Source: G963662655 sp963666875
GTDB taxonomy: Bacteria; Cloacimonadota; Cloacimonadia; Cloacimonadales; JAIOQZ01
Length of the DNA stretch: 64,000 nt
NCBI GenBank assembly: GCA_963666875.2
Contig: CAXXPU010000005.1
Coordinates: 124,001 to 188,000 of the forward strand
Direction: 5' to 3'
The notes under the pieces are model-generated. The model was not told the origin of the DNA and made no database searches. It worked only from the letters and a program-made list of their open reading frames with translations. The translations under genes were made by a program, and so were the position numbers. Below are positions 42,401 through 50,499 of the stretch, piece by piece (positions within the stretch are counted from its first letter, which is position 1; every line of letters begins with the position of its first letter).

Positions 42401-44097
42401 ATCTAATAGAAAAATTTGGAATCGGCACTGTCGAAACCCGCTTCCTGAGGAAGGATAACAGTGTCATCGATGTGCTCCTGGGAATTGCGTCTCTCAATCC
42501 CGAAGATATTACTCAGGGCGAAACGTTCACCATCATGGATATCACGGACCGTAAAAAGGCGGAAGCCGAACTGCGACTCCAGGCGCTTGTGCTGAGCCAG
42601 ATCAGGGACTGCGTTACAGTCACGGATCTGGACGGAGTCATCACCTACGTCAATGAAGCTGAGGTTCGACAACTTGGTAAGTCGAAGAACGAATTGATCG
42701 GACGATCGGTGGAAGATTACGGTGAAAATCCCGAACAGGGCGCTACGCAACATGAGATTTTCGAAGTTACACTCCGAAACGGAAGCTGGGAAGGCGTTGT
42801 TGTCAACTACACCACCGAGGGAAAAGAACTGGTCATGGACACCCGCACCCAGATCGTATATGACGAGACGGGCAGGAAGGTCGCGCTCTGCGGCATCGCG
42901 TCGGATATCACGGAAAGAAGACAACTTGAAAAAGAACGCGAGAGGCTTCAGGAGCAGTACTATCAGGCAATGAAGCTCGAATCGATCGGCAGGCTTGCCG
43001 GTGGCGTGGCACATGATCTGAACAACCTTCTCACCCCTGTCCTCGGCTATGGCGAACTCCTTCTGCTGGAAAACATCGAATCGGAAATGAATCGTGAATC
43101 GGTCCGGCAGATCGTCAATGCCGCGACGCGAGCCAAGGATCTGGTCAGTCAGTTGCTCGCGTTCAGCCGGAAGCAGACGCTACGCTTCGAGCCGGTGGAT
43201 ATCAATCAATTATTGGAGCGATTTGAGCAACTCCTGCGTATGTCCATTCGCGAAGACATTACAATGGACATTCTCCTGAGTAAACGACACCTGCTGATCG
43301 AGGGCGATATCGGGCAACTGGAGCAGGTCATCATGAATCTGGTGATCAACGCCCAGGATGCAATGCCTGAAGGTGGCGAACTTGCGCTAAGCACAGATTA
43401 CGTATATCTCGACGATTCCATGGTGACGCAGCACGAGCCGGTCAGACCCGGTTACTATGTGATGTTGAGCGTTAGCGACACCGGGTATGGTATGGACGAA
43501 GAAACTCAGAATCAGATATTCGAGCCGTTCTTCACGACGAAGAGCAAACACAAGGGTACAGGACTCGGACTGGCGACGGTTTACGGAATCATCAAACAGC
43601 ATGAAGGGAGCATTCAGGTCATCAGTGAAATTGATAAAGGAACAACCTTCAAAGTATTTCTGCCCATTGCGAAGGAGATCCTCGAATCCCTTCAGGATGA
43701 AGCGGCGTCGGCATCCCATTCACTGGGCGGAACCGAGACGATTCTGCTGGTGGAAGACGACGAGCAGGTTCTCCTGCTGGCTGAATCGATTCTCATGCAT
43801 CATGGATACCAGGTCATCAACGCCACCAACGGAAGAAAGGCTGTCGAAAAGCTCAAGGAACTCGATGGTAAAATCGACCTTCTGTTGACGGATGTCGTGA
43901 TGCCCGAGATGAACGGCAAGCAGCTCTACGAAAACGCCAGGAGAATTGTTCCCGATCTGAAGGTGCTCTTCATGTCCGGCTATACGGACGATGTTATCGC
44001 CAAGCGCGGCATCCTCGATTCGGGACTGCACTATATCCAGAAGCCGTTCACGGTTCAATCCCTCGCCGCACGGGTGCGTGAGATGCTGGACGAGTAG
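39457..44097 (+). CDS. soluble hybrid histidine kinase with nine PAS domains and receiver domain
   Basis: A 1546-aa cytoplasmic hybrid kinase with no membrane segment. I count nine PAS domains between residues about 45 and 1160, each starting with text like IFTDALYGIIQIDENGKII and followed by PAC-type text such as VIRDISDRKKSEQQL. Then HisKA with the His near residue 1186 (GGVAHDLNNLLTPVLGYGEL), an ATPase domain (VINAQDAMPEGG, VSDTGYGMDEETQNQIFEPF, GTGLGLATVYGI) and a receiver domain with the phospho-Asp near 1479 (LLLTDVVMPEMNG) and conserved Lys in QKPF. PAS3 contains CHMLFYQSDESCIECPSIKC and PAS7 CDIVCPKGSISKKC, Cys-rich loops that could bind metal or sense redox. No output gene is linked. 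Confidence 0.93.
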   Translation: MGKRNDDELENRIEDKELEGLLGLGQFSAHKSYYPELQKKIAELEKEKNRYKRIFTDALYGIIQIDENGKIIICNPALALMCGYDSPEEIIQLKDAKTMLFNGARSVETFFEIMETEGSIEAWETTFQYKDGSSLDVALTASWMKGEDSRIIECIVQDISEKKQTERALHDEEVKLRTTLDSIGDAVIATDVEGFIVRMNPIAETLTGWKFEEAAGHEIEEVFNIINARTREQARNPLSRVLESGRIIGLANDTVLLSRDGNEYQISDSASPIHGENGEITGVVMVFRDITGEYRIRQQLEENEASLSDLFNSIQDGVCLLDKDLNIVRVNNVMNKWFKNMMPLEGYKCHMLFYQSDESCIECPSIKCLQTGKTGRKVVRTTPGSDLEWLELLSYPIPDRETGEIKGVTVFVRNITNQKRVESELTRVFNMSLDMICVADLSTTNFLKVNPAFTRVLGYTEEELIDHPFIDFIHPDDLQSTMDVMNECLTKGTEVTDFQNRYRCKDGSYRMLRWVSHPDLALNVTYASARDVTDDIKRQKALEFSEAKFRSVVECSPFGIHMYRLDPEGVLRFEGANSAADSIFGFSNSELVGLKINEAFPDAKTTDFLNKYNQDIREGKLHLTDEIEIPNNHHHKMVLVNAFSTGPGEMVMLFEDVTEKKKAETALRVSEDRFRSITEQINEMIYLTDERGIIEYVSPVVSLLFLLEPEQMIGNCFTTFLSHEELDKAVTAFKESIKTGKPSDKLELRMKRGDGSVFFGELTGKLYRHGDKSGSIGVIRDISDRKKSEQQLKESEELFRTLHMNLPGGMILIDKDYRIIDVNRRTCEITGFAREELVGELCDIVCPKGSISKKCPIWSDNQTGFEGMDTFIKCKDGFRNPILKNARRVFVNGKEHILEVFQDILEQKETETALRDSEARMRSIFRAAPVGIGINAGRIIQTVNDRFEEITGYSRGEIVGKNTRFLYPSEEEYQKINRKGQYLIEKFGIGTVETRFLRKDNSVIDVLLGIASLNPEDITQGETFTIMDITDRKKAEAELRLQALVLSQIRDCVTVTDLDGVITYVNEAEVRQLGKSKNELIGRSVEDYGENPEQGATQHEIFEVTLRNGSWEGVVVNYTTEGKELVMDTRTQIVYDETGRKVALCGIASDITERRQLEKERERLQEQYYQAMKLESIGRLAGGVAHDLNNLLTPVLGYGELLLLENIESEMNRESVRQIVNAATRAKDLVSQLLAFSRKQTLRFEPVDINQLLERFEQLLRMSIREDITMDILLSKRHLLIEGDIGQLEQVIMNLVINAQDAMPEGGELALSTDYVYLDDSMVTQHEPVRPGYYVMLSVSDTGYGMDEETQNQIFEPFFTTKSKHKGTGLGLATVYGIIKQHEGSIQVISEIDKGTTFKVFLPIAKEILESLQDEAASASHSLGGTETILLVEDDEQVLLLAESILMHHGYQVINATNGRKAVEKLKELDGKIDLLLTDVVMPEMNGKQLYENARRIVPDLKVLFMSGYTDDVIAKRGILDSGLHYIQKPFTVQSLAARVREMLDE

Positions 44098-44277
44098 GCA
44101 AGGATAATCGGTAGCGCTCGACACTTGATACATACCAAATCAATTGTGTTGCCAACCTCGGTGAACGATATCCCTTATGGCAGAGGTAGATCCCTAAATC
44201 TTCTCCATACTGGATATTTTCATTGACTGAACATCCGCCGTATCGATTTAGTGAAGAAAAAATCTGAAAGGGTGCTT

Positions 44278-45513
44278 ATGTCAATCCAGAATTTGTATTC
44301 GAGTCTAACCGTTACGATGAAATCGTCCATGATCAGGGAACTTGTGCATCAAACCAAAGGTGTTCCGGGTATGATTTCTTTTGCCGGCGGATTCCCGTCG
44401 CCGAAGACTTTCCCCAGCAAACGTCTGGCGGAGATATTCTCCGAAGTGGTAGCTGAAGAAGGCGCGGATGTCCTGCAATATGGAGCCAGCGAAGGCGACG
44501 CCATCCTGAAAGAACAACTTCTGAAACATGAGGGTATCGAAGGATTAACCGCTCAGGAGATGCTGATCTCCGCGGGTTCGACCAACGGACTTTACCTCTA
44601 CACAAGAACCTTCATCGATATCGGCGATGTCATCTTCACCGAGGGACCCAGCTTCGTCGGAACGCTGGTGGCATTCGAAGGAGCCGGCGCCGAGATCGCC
44701 CCCGTCGAGATGGACGAGCAAGGCATGCGCATCGACCTTCTGAAGGAATCGTACGAAAAAGCGATCGCAGCCGGTAAAAAAACAAAATTCATCTATCTCA
44801 TCCCCGAATTCCAGAATCCGACCGGTATCAGCATGTCCATCGAACGGAAGCGCGAAATCATCGCGTTCGCCATTGAGAAGGGTCTGCTCATCGTCGAGGA
44901 CGATCCTTACGGCGAACTCCGCTACAAAGGGGAGATTCCCAAGTCGCTCTTCGAGATCGCGCGCACAGAATTCAAGAACGACGAGACCGTCACACTGATC
45001 AAGTCGTTCTCGAAGCTGCTCGGTCCCGGACTACGCGTCGCCTACGTGATGAGCTGCGCACCGGTCGTCAAGAAGATGTGCTCCTGGCTGCAAAAAGTGA
45101 GTGTCACACCCGAATGTATCGTGCAACGCGTAATCGCACGGTACATGGAAAAAGGAGAGTTCACACCGCACGTCAATTTCGTCCGCGAGTTCTATCACAA
45201 ACAGTGCGACGTCATGCTCGAAACGCTCGAGCAGACTATGCCGTCATGGGTCAAGTGGACGGTTCCCGAGGGCGGAATGTTCATCTGGATCACCCTGCCT
45301 GAATCAATGAACGGCGACGATCTCTTCACCGAAGCGCTGAAGCATAAGGTGGCTTTCGTGCCCGGCAGCAAGTTCTATCCGACCGGATTCGAACGATTCA
45401 ACTCGATCCGGCTCAACTATTCTTACGCCAACATCGAGCAAATCAAGGAAGGCGTGAAGCGCCTTGCGGAGCTGATCCGCGAGCAAGGCGAAGTGGAAAA
45501 ACTGAGTAACTGA
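44278..45513 (+). CDS. PLP-dependent aminotransferase, class I/II (2-aminoadipate aminotransferase/MocR-like fold type I)
   Basis: A 411-aa cytoplasmic aminotransferase. The Schiff-base Lys is in TLIKSFSKLLGPGLRVAYV; upstream segments FAGGFPSPKTFP, LQYGASEGDAILKEQLLKHE, YLIPEFQNPTGISMSIERKR and VEDDPYGELRYKG are typical of the LysN/2-aminoadipate aminotransferase group (also acting on branched-chain and aromatic amino acids). The start at 44278 follows GAAAGGG and gives the usual N-terminus; the upstream GTG at 44251 is rejected. It lies 11 bp before the nucleoside phosphorylase gene, an operon with unrelated enzymes, both suited to a fermenter of amino acids and nucleosides. Confidence 0.92.
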   Translation: MSIQNLYSSLTVTMKSSMIRELVHQTKGVPGMISFAGGFPSPKTFPSKRLAEIFSEVVAEEGADVLQYGASEGDAILKEQLLKHEGIEGLTAQEMLISAGSTNGLYLYTRTFIDIGDVIFTEGPSFVGTLVAFEGAGAEIAPVEMDEQGMRIDLLKESYEKAIAAGKKTKFIYLIPEFQNPTGISMSIERKREIIAFAIEKGLLIVEDDPYGELRYKGEIPKSLFEIARTEFKNDETVTLIKSFSKLLGPGLRVAYVMSCAPVVKKMCSWLQKVSVTPECIVQRVIARYMEKGEFTPHVNFVREFYHKQCDVMLETLEQTMPSWVKWTVPEGGMFIWITLPESMNGDDLFTEALKHKVAFVPGSKFYPTGFERFNSIRLNYSYANIEQIKEGVKRLAELIREQGEVEKLSN

Positions 45514-45523
45514 GGAGGCGGCG

Positions 45524-46828
45524 ATGTACAACCCGGTTGAACTGATCATACGCAAGCGCATGGGCGGTGAACTGACGGAAGACGAAATCCGGTGGTTCAT
45601 CGGCGGATATCTGTCGGATGAAATCCCGGAATATCAGATGTCTGCGCTGCTGATGGCGATCTTCTTCCAGAGCATGAAGCCGGAAGAAGCACGAACGCTG
45701 ACACGCGTTTATATCGAATCGGGCAAACGCATCGCCTTCCCGGAAGACTGGCATACAGTCGATAAACATTCCACTGGTGGAGTGGGCGATAAAATTACTC
45801 TCCCACTCGCACCACTGGTGGCAGCCTGCGACGTCAAAGTCCCCATGATCTCGGGTCGCGGACTCGGCCACACCGGCGGCACACTGGACAAACTCGATTC
45901 CATCGAGGGCATGCGCACCGATTTCACAGAAAACGAGTTCAAACGGATGGTCGAGGAAATCGGTTTTGCAATCATCAGCCAGTCGAAGGAACTGGTTCCC
46001 GCCGATCGCCGCATCTACGCCCTGCGCGACGTCACCGGCACTGTGGAAAGCCTGCCGCTCATCACTGCCAGCATCATGAGCAAAAAGATCGCCGAGGGCG
46101 CGCAAAATCTCGTGATCGATCTCAAGGTCGGAACCGGCGCCTTCATTAAAACCATCGAGCAGGCCGAACAGCTTGCAGAACTGATGATCTCGGTAGGCAA
46201 CAGGCTCGGTCAGAAGATCGCGGTCGTCTATACCGACATGAATTCACCCATCGGGTGGTATGCCGGCAATGCGCTGGAGATTCGCGAGACGATCGAATAC
46301 CTGAGGGGCGAGCCGAACGACGACGTCGATCTCATCACCAAAACACTCGCGGAACAGATGCTCGTCCTGAACGGAAAAGCAGGCACGAGGCAAGAAGCCC
46401 GTAAGATGCTCGATGAAGTGCATGCAAATGGCAAAGCGCTGGAAAAATTCCGGCAGTTCATCGAAATTCAAGGCGGCAATCCAGCCATCTGCGACGACCC
46501 GTCCATCCTGCCGCAGGCGAAGTACGAGATTCCCATCCTCGCCACCGAAACCGGCTGGATCGAAGCGATCGACAGCCAGACCATCGGCTACGCGCTGGTG
46601 GAGCTTGGCGCCGGACGCAGAACGCTCGACTCGAAGCTCGACTATTCCACGGGCGCATATCTCCCCAAGAAAATCGGCTGCGAGACCGACCAGGGCGATC
46701 CCATGGGCATCGTTTTTGCCAACGACGAAATGGCGGGTCTGGAAGTCGCGAAGAAGATCGCCGCGTGCTACAAGATTAGCCCCACTCTGATCGAATCTAA
46801 TGATCGCATCATCAAGATTCAGGAGTAG
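45524..46828 (+). CDS. pdp: pyrimidine-nucleoside phosphorylase / thymidine phosphorylase
   Basis: A 434-aa enzyme that cleaves thymidine, deoxyuridine and/or uridine with phosphate to give base and (deoxy)ribose 1-phosphate. Signatures: KHSTGGVGDKITLPLAPLVA (phosphate-binding), SGRGLGHTGGTLDKLDSIEG, and VIDLKVGTGAFIKT. The length matches bacterial Pdp/DeoA; which pyrimidine it prefers cannot be told from the sequence by eye. Its start lies 11 bp after the aminotransferase stop, and the beta-barrel gene begins 3 bp after its own stop, so the three form an operon. Confidence 0.93.
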   Translation: MYNPVELIIRKRMGGELTEDEIRWFIGGYLSDEIPEYQMSALLMAIFFQSMKPEEARTLTRVYIESGKRIAFPEDWHTVDKHSTGGVGDKITLPLAPLVAACDVKVPMISGRGLGHTGGTLDKLDSIEGMRTDFTENEFKRMVEEIGFAIISQSKELVPADRRIYALRDVTGTVESLPLITASIMSKKIAEGAQNLVIDLKVGTGAFIKTIEQAEQLAELMISVGNRLGQKIAVVYTDMNSPIGWYAGNALEIRETIEYLRGEPNDDVDLITKTLAEQMLVLNGKAGTRQEARKMLDEVHANGKALEKFRQFIEIQGGNPAICDDPSILPQAKYEIPILATETGWIEAIDSQTIGYALVELGAGRRTLDSKLDYSTGAYLPKKIGCETDQGDPMGIVFANDEMAGLEVAKKIAACYKISPTLIESNDRIIKIQE

Positions 46829-46831
46829 GTA

Positions 46832-47419
46832 ATGAGACGCTGGATCGTTCCGGTGATACTGCTGCTTTCGTTGCCACTCGTCGCGGAGATCAAATTTTTA
46901 CCCGGATTCGAGGTCAACATCAGCACAGCGCCGTCCGTAGATGTCATTCGCATCGTGCACACCGACGGCAGAAAGGAAGTGCTGGACGCCAACGGCTCTA
47001 TCGGATTCATGTTCGAACCGGGCTTCCAGTACATCAAAGAGAAATACGAGATCCGGCTCGCATCCGGCATCGGATTCCTGCACAACAACCTCTACAACAG
47101 CGCCTATTTCTCGCTCGAAAGCAGTGTCATGTTCTCGACCGGCTCGAATTTTCTGGTCGGACCACACCTGGGCGCGTTCTACCTGTTGTCCGCCTGGGAC
47201 GGCGACAAGACCAGCCACGACGATATCTCGATGGAGATGAAAGACCCTGGTGTGATCATCGGCGTGAGCGTCACATCGGTGGGATTCGCCGCACGCATGA
47301 TCGGCTCGATCGATTATGTGAAGGGTAAAATCGACCTCGATGGCAATGGCGGCTGGGAACCGGAAGACAACGAAATCGATTACCAGGGATTATCGCTCCG
47401 GCTTGGCGTCGGATTCTGA
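46832..47419 (+). CDS. outer-membrane beta-barrel protein, unknown function
   Basis: A 195-aa protein with signal peptide (IVPVILLLSLPLVAEI) and an 8-stranded-barrel look: FEPGFQYIKEKYEIRLASGI, AYFSLESSVMFSTGSNFLVG, HLGAFYLLSAWDGD and a last strand LSLRLGVGF ending in Phe, the standard recognition end for barrel insertion. No family named. The start is 3 bp after the phosphorylase stop and its ribosome-binding site lies inside that gene, so translational coupling is likely. MITE copy 2 begins 14 bp after its stop. Confidence 0.78.
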   Translation: MRRWIVPVILLLSLPLVAEIKFLPGFEVNISTAPSVDVIRIVHTDGRKEVLDANGSIGFMFEPGFQYIKEKYEIRLASGIGFLHNNLYNSAYFSLESSVMFSTGSNFLVGPHLGAFYLLSAWDGDKTSHDDISMEMKDPGVIIGVSVTSVGFAARMIGSIDYVKGKIDLDGNGGWEPEDNEIDYQGLSLRLGVGF

Positions 47420-47433
47420 CGAACCAAAATCTA

Positions 47434-47719
47434 TCAGGAATACCCCTATAATTATCATGCCATGAAAGCCTATGGTTCTGCTTTGCAACGACATACCTAT
47501 GCTTACCGTTTATAAATGTTCGTAAAAAAATCTGACATGAGTATGCAAAATAATTGTTGTCCTTCGACTCCGCTCAGGATGACACAATTATTTTGCAACC
47601 GCCTGAAATGGATGCAGTTATCCACAGTGTGTCATCCTGAGCGGAGTCGAAGAACACTGTGGATAACATCGATCAATATTCATCGAACCAAGATTCCACA
47701 GAAAAATGGGGGTATTCCA
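47434..47719. mobile_element. 286-bp MITE-like element, copy 2
   Basis: Same length and ends as copy 1 at 26221-26506 (TCAGGAATACCCC ... GGGGGTATTCCA). The flanking direct repeat is ACCAAAATCTA (47423-47433 and 47720-47730), different from that of copy 1, which shows independent insertions with duplication of about 10-11 bp. Perfect DnaA boxes at 47618-47626 (TTATCCACA) and 47658-47666 (TGTGGATAA). The 29-bp inverted repeat has one mismatch compared with copy 1 (GAAGAAC for GAAGGAC). It separates two beta-barrel genes. Confidence 0.85.
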
Positions 47720-47796
47720 ACCAAAATCTAAATCTTGACAATCCTTTATACTCCCCACCCTTGATTTACGCATCTAAAAACGAGGACAGGAGTGGT

Positions 47797-48441
47797 ATGA
47801 AGCGGCAAATAGTAATCTTTCTTATACTCATCTCCTCCATCGGCATCACTCACGCATCGAGCCATGAGTTTTTTATCGGATTCGAGCCGATGTTCTTCTG
47901 GGCGGCAGGTGGAGAATTGGACGTTTACAGAAATGACGATCCAGCAGGCTATCATACGTATTTCGGGAAAGGCGACGGAACCTGGGAACCGGCTGTCGGG
48001 CCCGGGCTCATGCTGCAAACGATGTACTGCTATCGCACGCCCTATTACTTCATCAACGTGTCGAACAGCTTCGGCGAGGTGCAGCTCATCAACGACGTCC
48101 GGATCAGGATGACGACGCTCGAAGCCTCGATCCTGTTTCCAAAGGATAAAGATGCGGTACTGGCGGCCGGACCGCACATCGGATTCGACTGGCATTTCGC
48201 CGAAGTTCGGGGAACCGATCCCGCGAATCTGAAGTTGAAGCCCAATAACCCTGGCTTCTTCACAGGTTTCATGGCCCAGCGCTTCTTCGAGCAGGCACGC
48301 GTGGAGTTCGCGCTCGATTTGCAGTTCATGACCTACGACTACAAGTTTGACGAAGGTTTTTCTACATACGACGATGGTGATATCAACCTGTTCGGCTTTC
48401 GCATAACCGTGGCAACCTCCTTCCGAATGTTCGAGCACTGA
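47797..48441 (+). CDS. outer-membrane beta-barrel protein, unknown function
   Basis: A 214-aa protein with signal peptide (QIVIFLILISSIGITHAS) and barrel-like strands (FFIGFEPMFFWAAGGELDVY, TMYCYRTPYYFINVSNSFGE, LAAGPHIGFDWHFAEVRG, FFTGFMAQRFFEQARVEFAL), ending FRITVATSFRMFEH. GGAG at normal distance supports 47797. The next reading unit downstream (48450-49078) is a clear paralogue with shared phrases (GPHIGxDWHxxxVxGxDPAxLKxKPxNPG), so a tandem duplication is likely. TTGACA at 47735 lies between MITE copy 2 and this gene. Confidence 0.8.
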   Translation: MKRQIVIFLILISSIGITHASSHEFFIGFEPMFFWAAGGELDVYRNDDPAGYHTYFGKGDGTWEPAVGPGLMLQTMYCYRTPYYFINVSNSFGEVQLINDVRIRMTTLEASILFPKDKDAVLAAGPHIGFDWHFAEVRGTDPANLKLKPNNPGFFTGFMAQRFFEQARVEFALDLQFMTYDYKFDEGFSTYDDGDINLFGFRITVATSFRMFEH

Positions 48442-48449
48442 GGAGACGT

Positions 48450-49078
48450 ATGAAACGTCACTTTTTTCACTGGTTATCGTATTACTACTTGCAAGTTCTC
48501 TACCTGCTCAGACCAGCGAACTGCATATCGGTTTTAAGCTGATCTTCATTATGACTGAGGCAAGTTTTACTGCAGAAGACGGGAACGAACCAAACTCATA
48601 CTTATACGCGGGAAAGACGGAAGACAAGGAGAAGCTCAGCGTCGGTCCGGGGATCATGCTTCAAGCGCTTTACACCATCCATAAACCTTTGTATCGCATC
48701 AATATTTCCGGCAGTATCGGTGCGGCGGATGTTGCCGATTTCTTGATCAAGATGGCTTCGATCGATGCGTCCATTCATTTCCCCAGAGACGACAAACTAT
48801 CTGCGGGGCCGCATATCGGGATAGACTGGCATGTCGTGGGAGTCCAGGGAGACGATCCCGCTCATCTGAAGATCAAGCCGCGCAATCCAGGCCTCTACGC
48901 CGGTTTGCTGGTCCAGAGGTATTTCGAGAAGGCTCGGATTGAAATCGCGCTCGATTATCAATACATGCTTTACGACTACGAAATGAGTGACGACTGGTAC
49001 ACATATAGCGATGATAAAATCAACATGTCTGGTTTCAGGCTATCTGTGGCAACGTCGTTCCGGCTGTTCGGTCACTAA
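48450..49078 (+). pseudogene. paralogous outer-membrane barrel gene with a frameshift in a T tract
   Basis: The coding frame from 48551 (175 aa) starts without a signal peptide, but a normal one is present upstream in another frame: ATG at 48450 after AGGAG, MKRHFF, then a shift at the T6 tract 48462-48467 into LVIVLLLASSLPAQTSELHI, continuing GFKLIFIMTEASF and on to the normal end RLSVATSFRLFGH. One more T would restore the gene. It may be a simple pseudogene, a phase-variable gene or a base-calling error. The mature part is intact and clearly related to the preceding gene (GPHIGIDWHVVGVQGDDPAH, KIKPRNPGLYAGLLVQRYFE). Confidence 0.8.
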
Positions 49079-49195
49079 TTGTAACCTAACGCTTCGTTGC
49101 ATTCCTTCTTGAGGCATACCCTTGAAATTCTTGTGCAGAAATCATGTGATGCTTGTTATCAAAGGATTTAGGCAGGAATTTTAGTTGCAAAAAAT

Positions 49196-49505
49196 AGATT
49201 CCTCGGATATTGCTGGCCAAACAATGTCGCAAGATCGGCAAGAACGACGTGATCTGTCTCGACGAAACCGATATCATCAAACCCACAGCGGAAACGACCT
49301 GCTCGACGTTGGTTTAAAGCGCGTTGGTGTCCACCTGAATCCGCATCCTGTACCGAATTCGTATACGTCGGAAATGTGGCTTGTGGTCGCACGATATGTG
49401 GCGTTGCATAAAATGGGATGTTTCAACTTCCTGTGCGACTTTCCCAGGCGCGATTGGTCGCAGAAACAGATATCTATTATCGATCAACAAGCGCAATTTT
49501 CGCAA
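49196..49505 (+). pseudogene. relic of an IS4-type transposase related to the one at 1.7-3.0 kb
   Basis: Fragments in different frames match the intact protein: RILLAKQCRKIGKNDVICLD then ETDIIKP (compare DRLLEIQCRKLDSDTVIVVD and ESDLVKS), then, after a large deletion, CFNFLCDFPRRDWSQ (compare WFSFLCRFPGRNWSD), joined directly to ISIIDQQAQF (compare LSIIDIQAQY near the C-terminus). The catalytic core is mostly gone. The first Asp is retained, but the chain hits a stop at about 49319. It ends where the DUF1670 gene starts. Confidence 0.8.
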
Positions 49506-50247
49506 TGCTCTAATTCATTTGCTGGAAACGGAATACAAGATCATCGGTTCGCGGAAAATCCTTTCGCTTCTGGCAGATGATATCGAGCAACTTCATTCGG
49601 AGTATTTCGTATCGACCTCGACAGTGGGTATCGGTGAGATCGTGTTTCGCACCACCGCGGACGACGGACAACGCCCGAATTACGGTAAGAAAACCGAGGA
49701 TTACAGCTCGACAACGGTTGTCCTGCCACTGGTGACCGAAGAGGACGTCGAGAACCGTGTCTTTACCCGAAACGGAAACAAAAACACGAATTACGAGCAC
49801 TGCGATCGTCGTGAGATCAGAACGATGATCCGCTTGCTCGAGTCGGCAAAATCCCAGGGCGGTCTTCTTAGCGGAGCCGAGGTTGGTGTCTTGCTGAATC
49901 GTAGTTTGAGTACCATACACAAGTATCTCAAGGCATACGTAAAAGAGACGGGAAGAATCCCGCCCTTGAAGGGCTACGTGATGGACATGGGCAGTCTGCC
50001 GACCCACAAGTCGATCATCATATCGTACTACGAACAGGGGATGTCGCCAGCCGATATTGTGCTGAAAACCTCCCACAGTCAGGATGCCGTGGATCGTTAC
50101 ATCAAGCAGTACGACCAGATCAAGTTGCTGATCCGGAAAGGGATGAGCGCCACAGAAATCAAAGACATTGTTCGGCGAAGCATGAAAGTGGTAAAAGAAT
50201 ACATCGCAATCTATAACGAATTCCACGACATATCAGAAAATCGTTGA
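49381..50247 (+). CDS. DUF1670-family HTH protein, start uncertain
   Basis: The open frame from 49381 gives 288 aa, but the first 40 residues or so are read from transposase relic sequence in another frame; the DUF1670-type protein begins near 49490 (RNFRNALIHLLETEYKIIGS, RKILSLLADDIEQLHSEYF). Then follow TVVLPLVTEEDVEN, an HTH-like segment LLSGAEVGVLLNRSLSTIHK, the family's GSLPTHKSIIISYYEQGMSP, and a C-terminal HTH-like part (GMSATEIKDIVRRSMKVVKE). No ATG occurs at the natural beginning, so the original start was probably lost or is a rare codon. It may be a remnant still open by chance. A perfect 12-bp hairpin follows. Confidence 0.65.
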   Translation: MWSHDMWRCIKWDVSTSCATFPGAIGRRNRYLLSINKRNFRNALIHLLETEYKIIGSRKILSLLADDIEQLHSEYFVSTSTVGIGEIVFRTTADDGQRPNYGKKTEDYSSTTVVLPLVTEEDVENRVFTRNGNKNTNYEHCDRREIRTMIRLLESAKSQGGLLSGAEVGVLLNRSLSTIHKYLKAYVKETGRIPPLKGYVMDMGSLPTHKSIIISYYEQGMSPADIVLKTSHSQDAVDRYIKQYDQIKLLIRKGMSATEIKDIVRRSMKVVKEYIAIYNEFHDISENR

Positions 50248-50405
50248 CAATGAGGCGGTTAGATGAGAGAAAAAACTCACACAAAGAAACCGAGGGAAGG
50301 GGCTGCTTTCATTATTGATTGCTTTCCCTTCTTTCGGGAATGTATACCAAAAAACTATGGGTACATTTGGCACCATCGTAAGTAATTCAGACGTAAGATT
50401 TTACG

Positions 50406-50448
50406 AAACGCCGCCGTGCTTTCCATCGGGATGATACGGCGGCGTTTT
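50406..50448. terminator. strong hairpin terminator between convergent genes
   Basis: AAACGCCGCCGT and ACGGCGGCGTTT form a perfect 12-bp stem with an 18-nt loop; TTTTC follows on the plus strand, serving the DUF1670 gene. A 250-bp stretch (50248-50499) contains only this and one dispersed repeat module. Confidence 0.8.
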
Positions 50449-50456
50449 CATATGAA

Positions 50457-50477
50457 TGGAACGCAGGCATCCCTGCC
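50457..50477 (+). repeat. dispersed repeat, module 1
   Basis: TGGAACGCAGGCATCCCTGCC, given as TGGAACGCAGGC + ATCCCTGCC, is like 24432-24452. Its partner module 2 lies on the other side of the PEBP gene. Confidence 0.5.
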
Positions 50478-50499
50478 AGCTTCAATGATCCCAAGAAAA

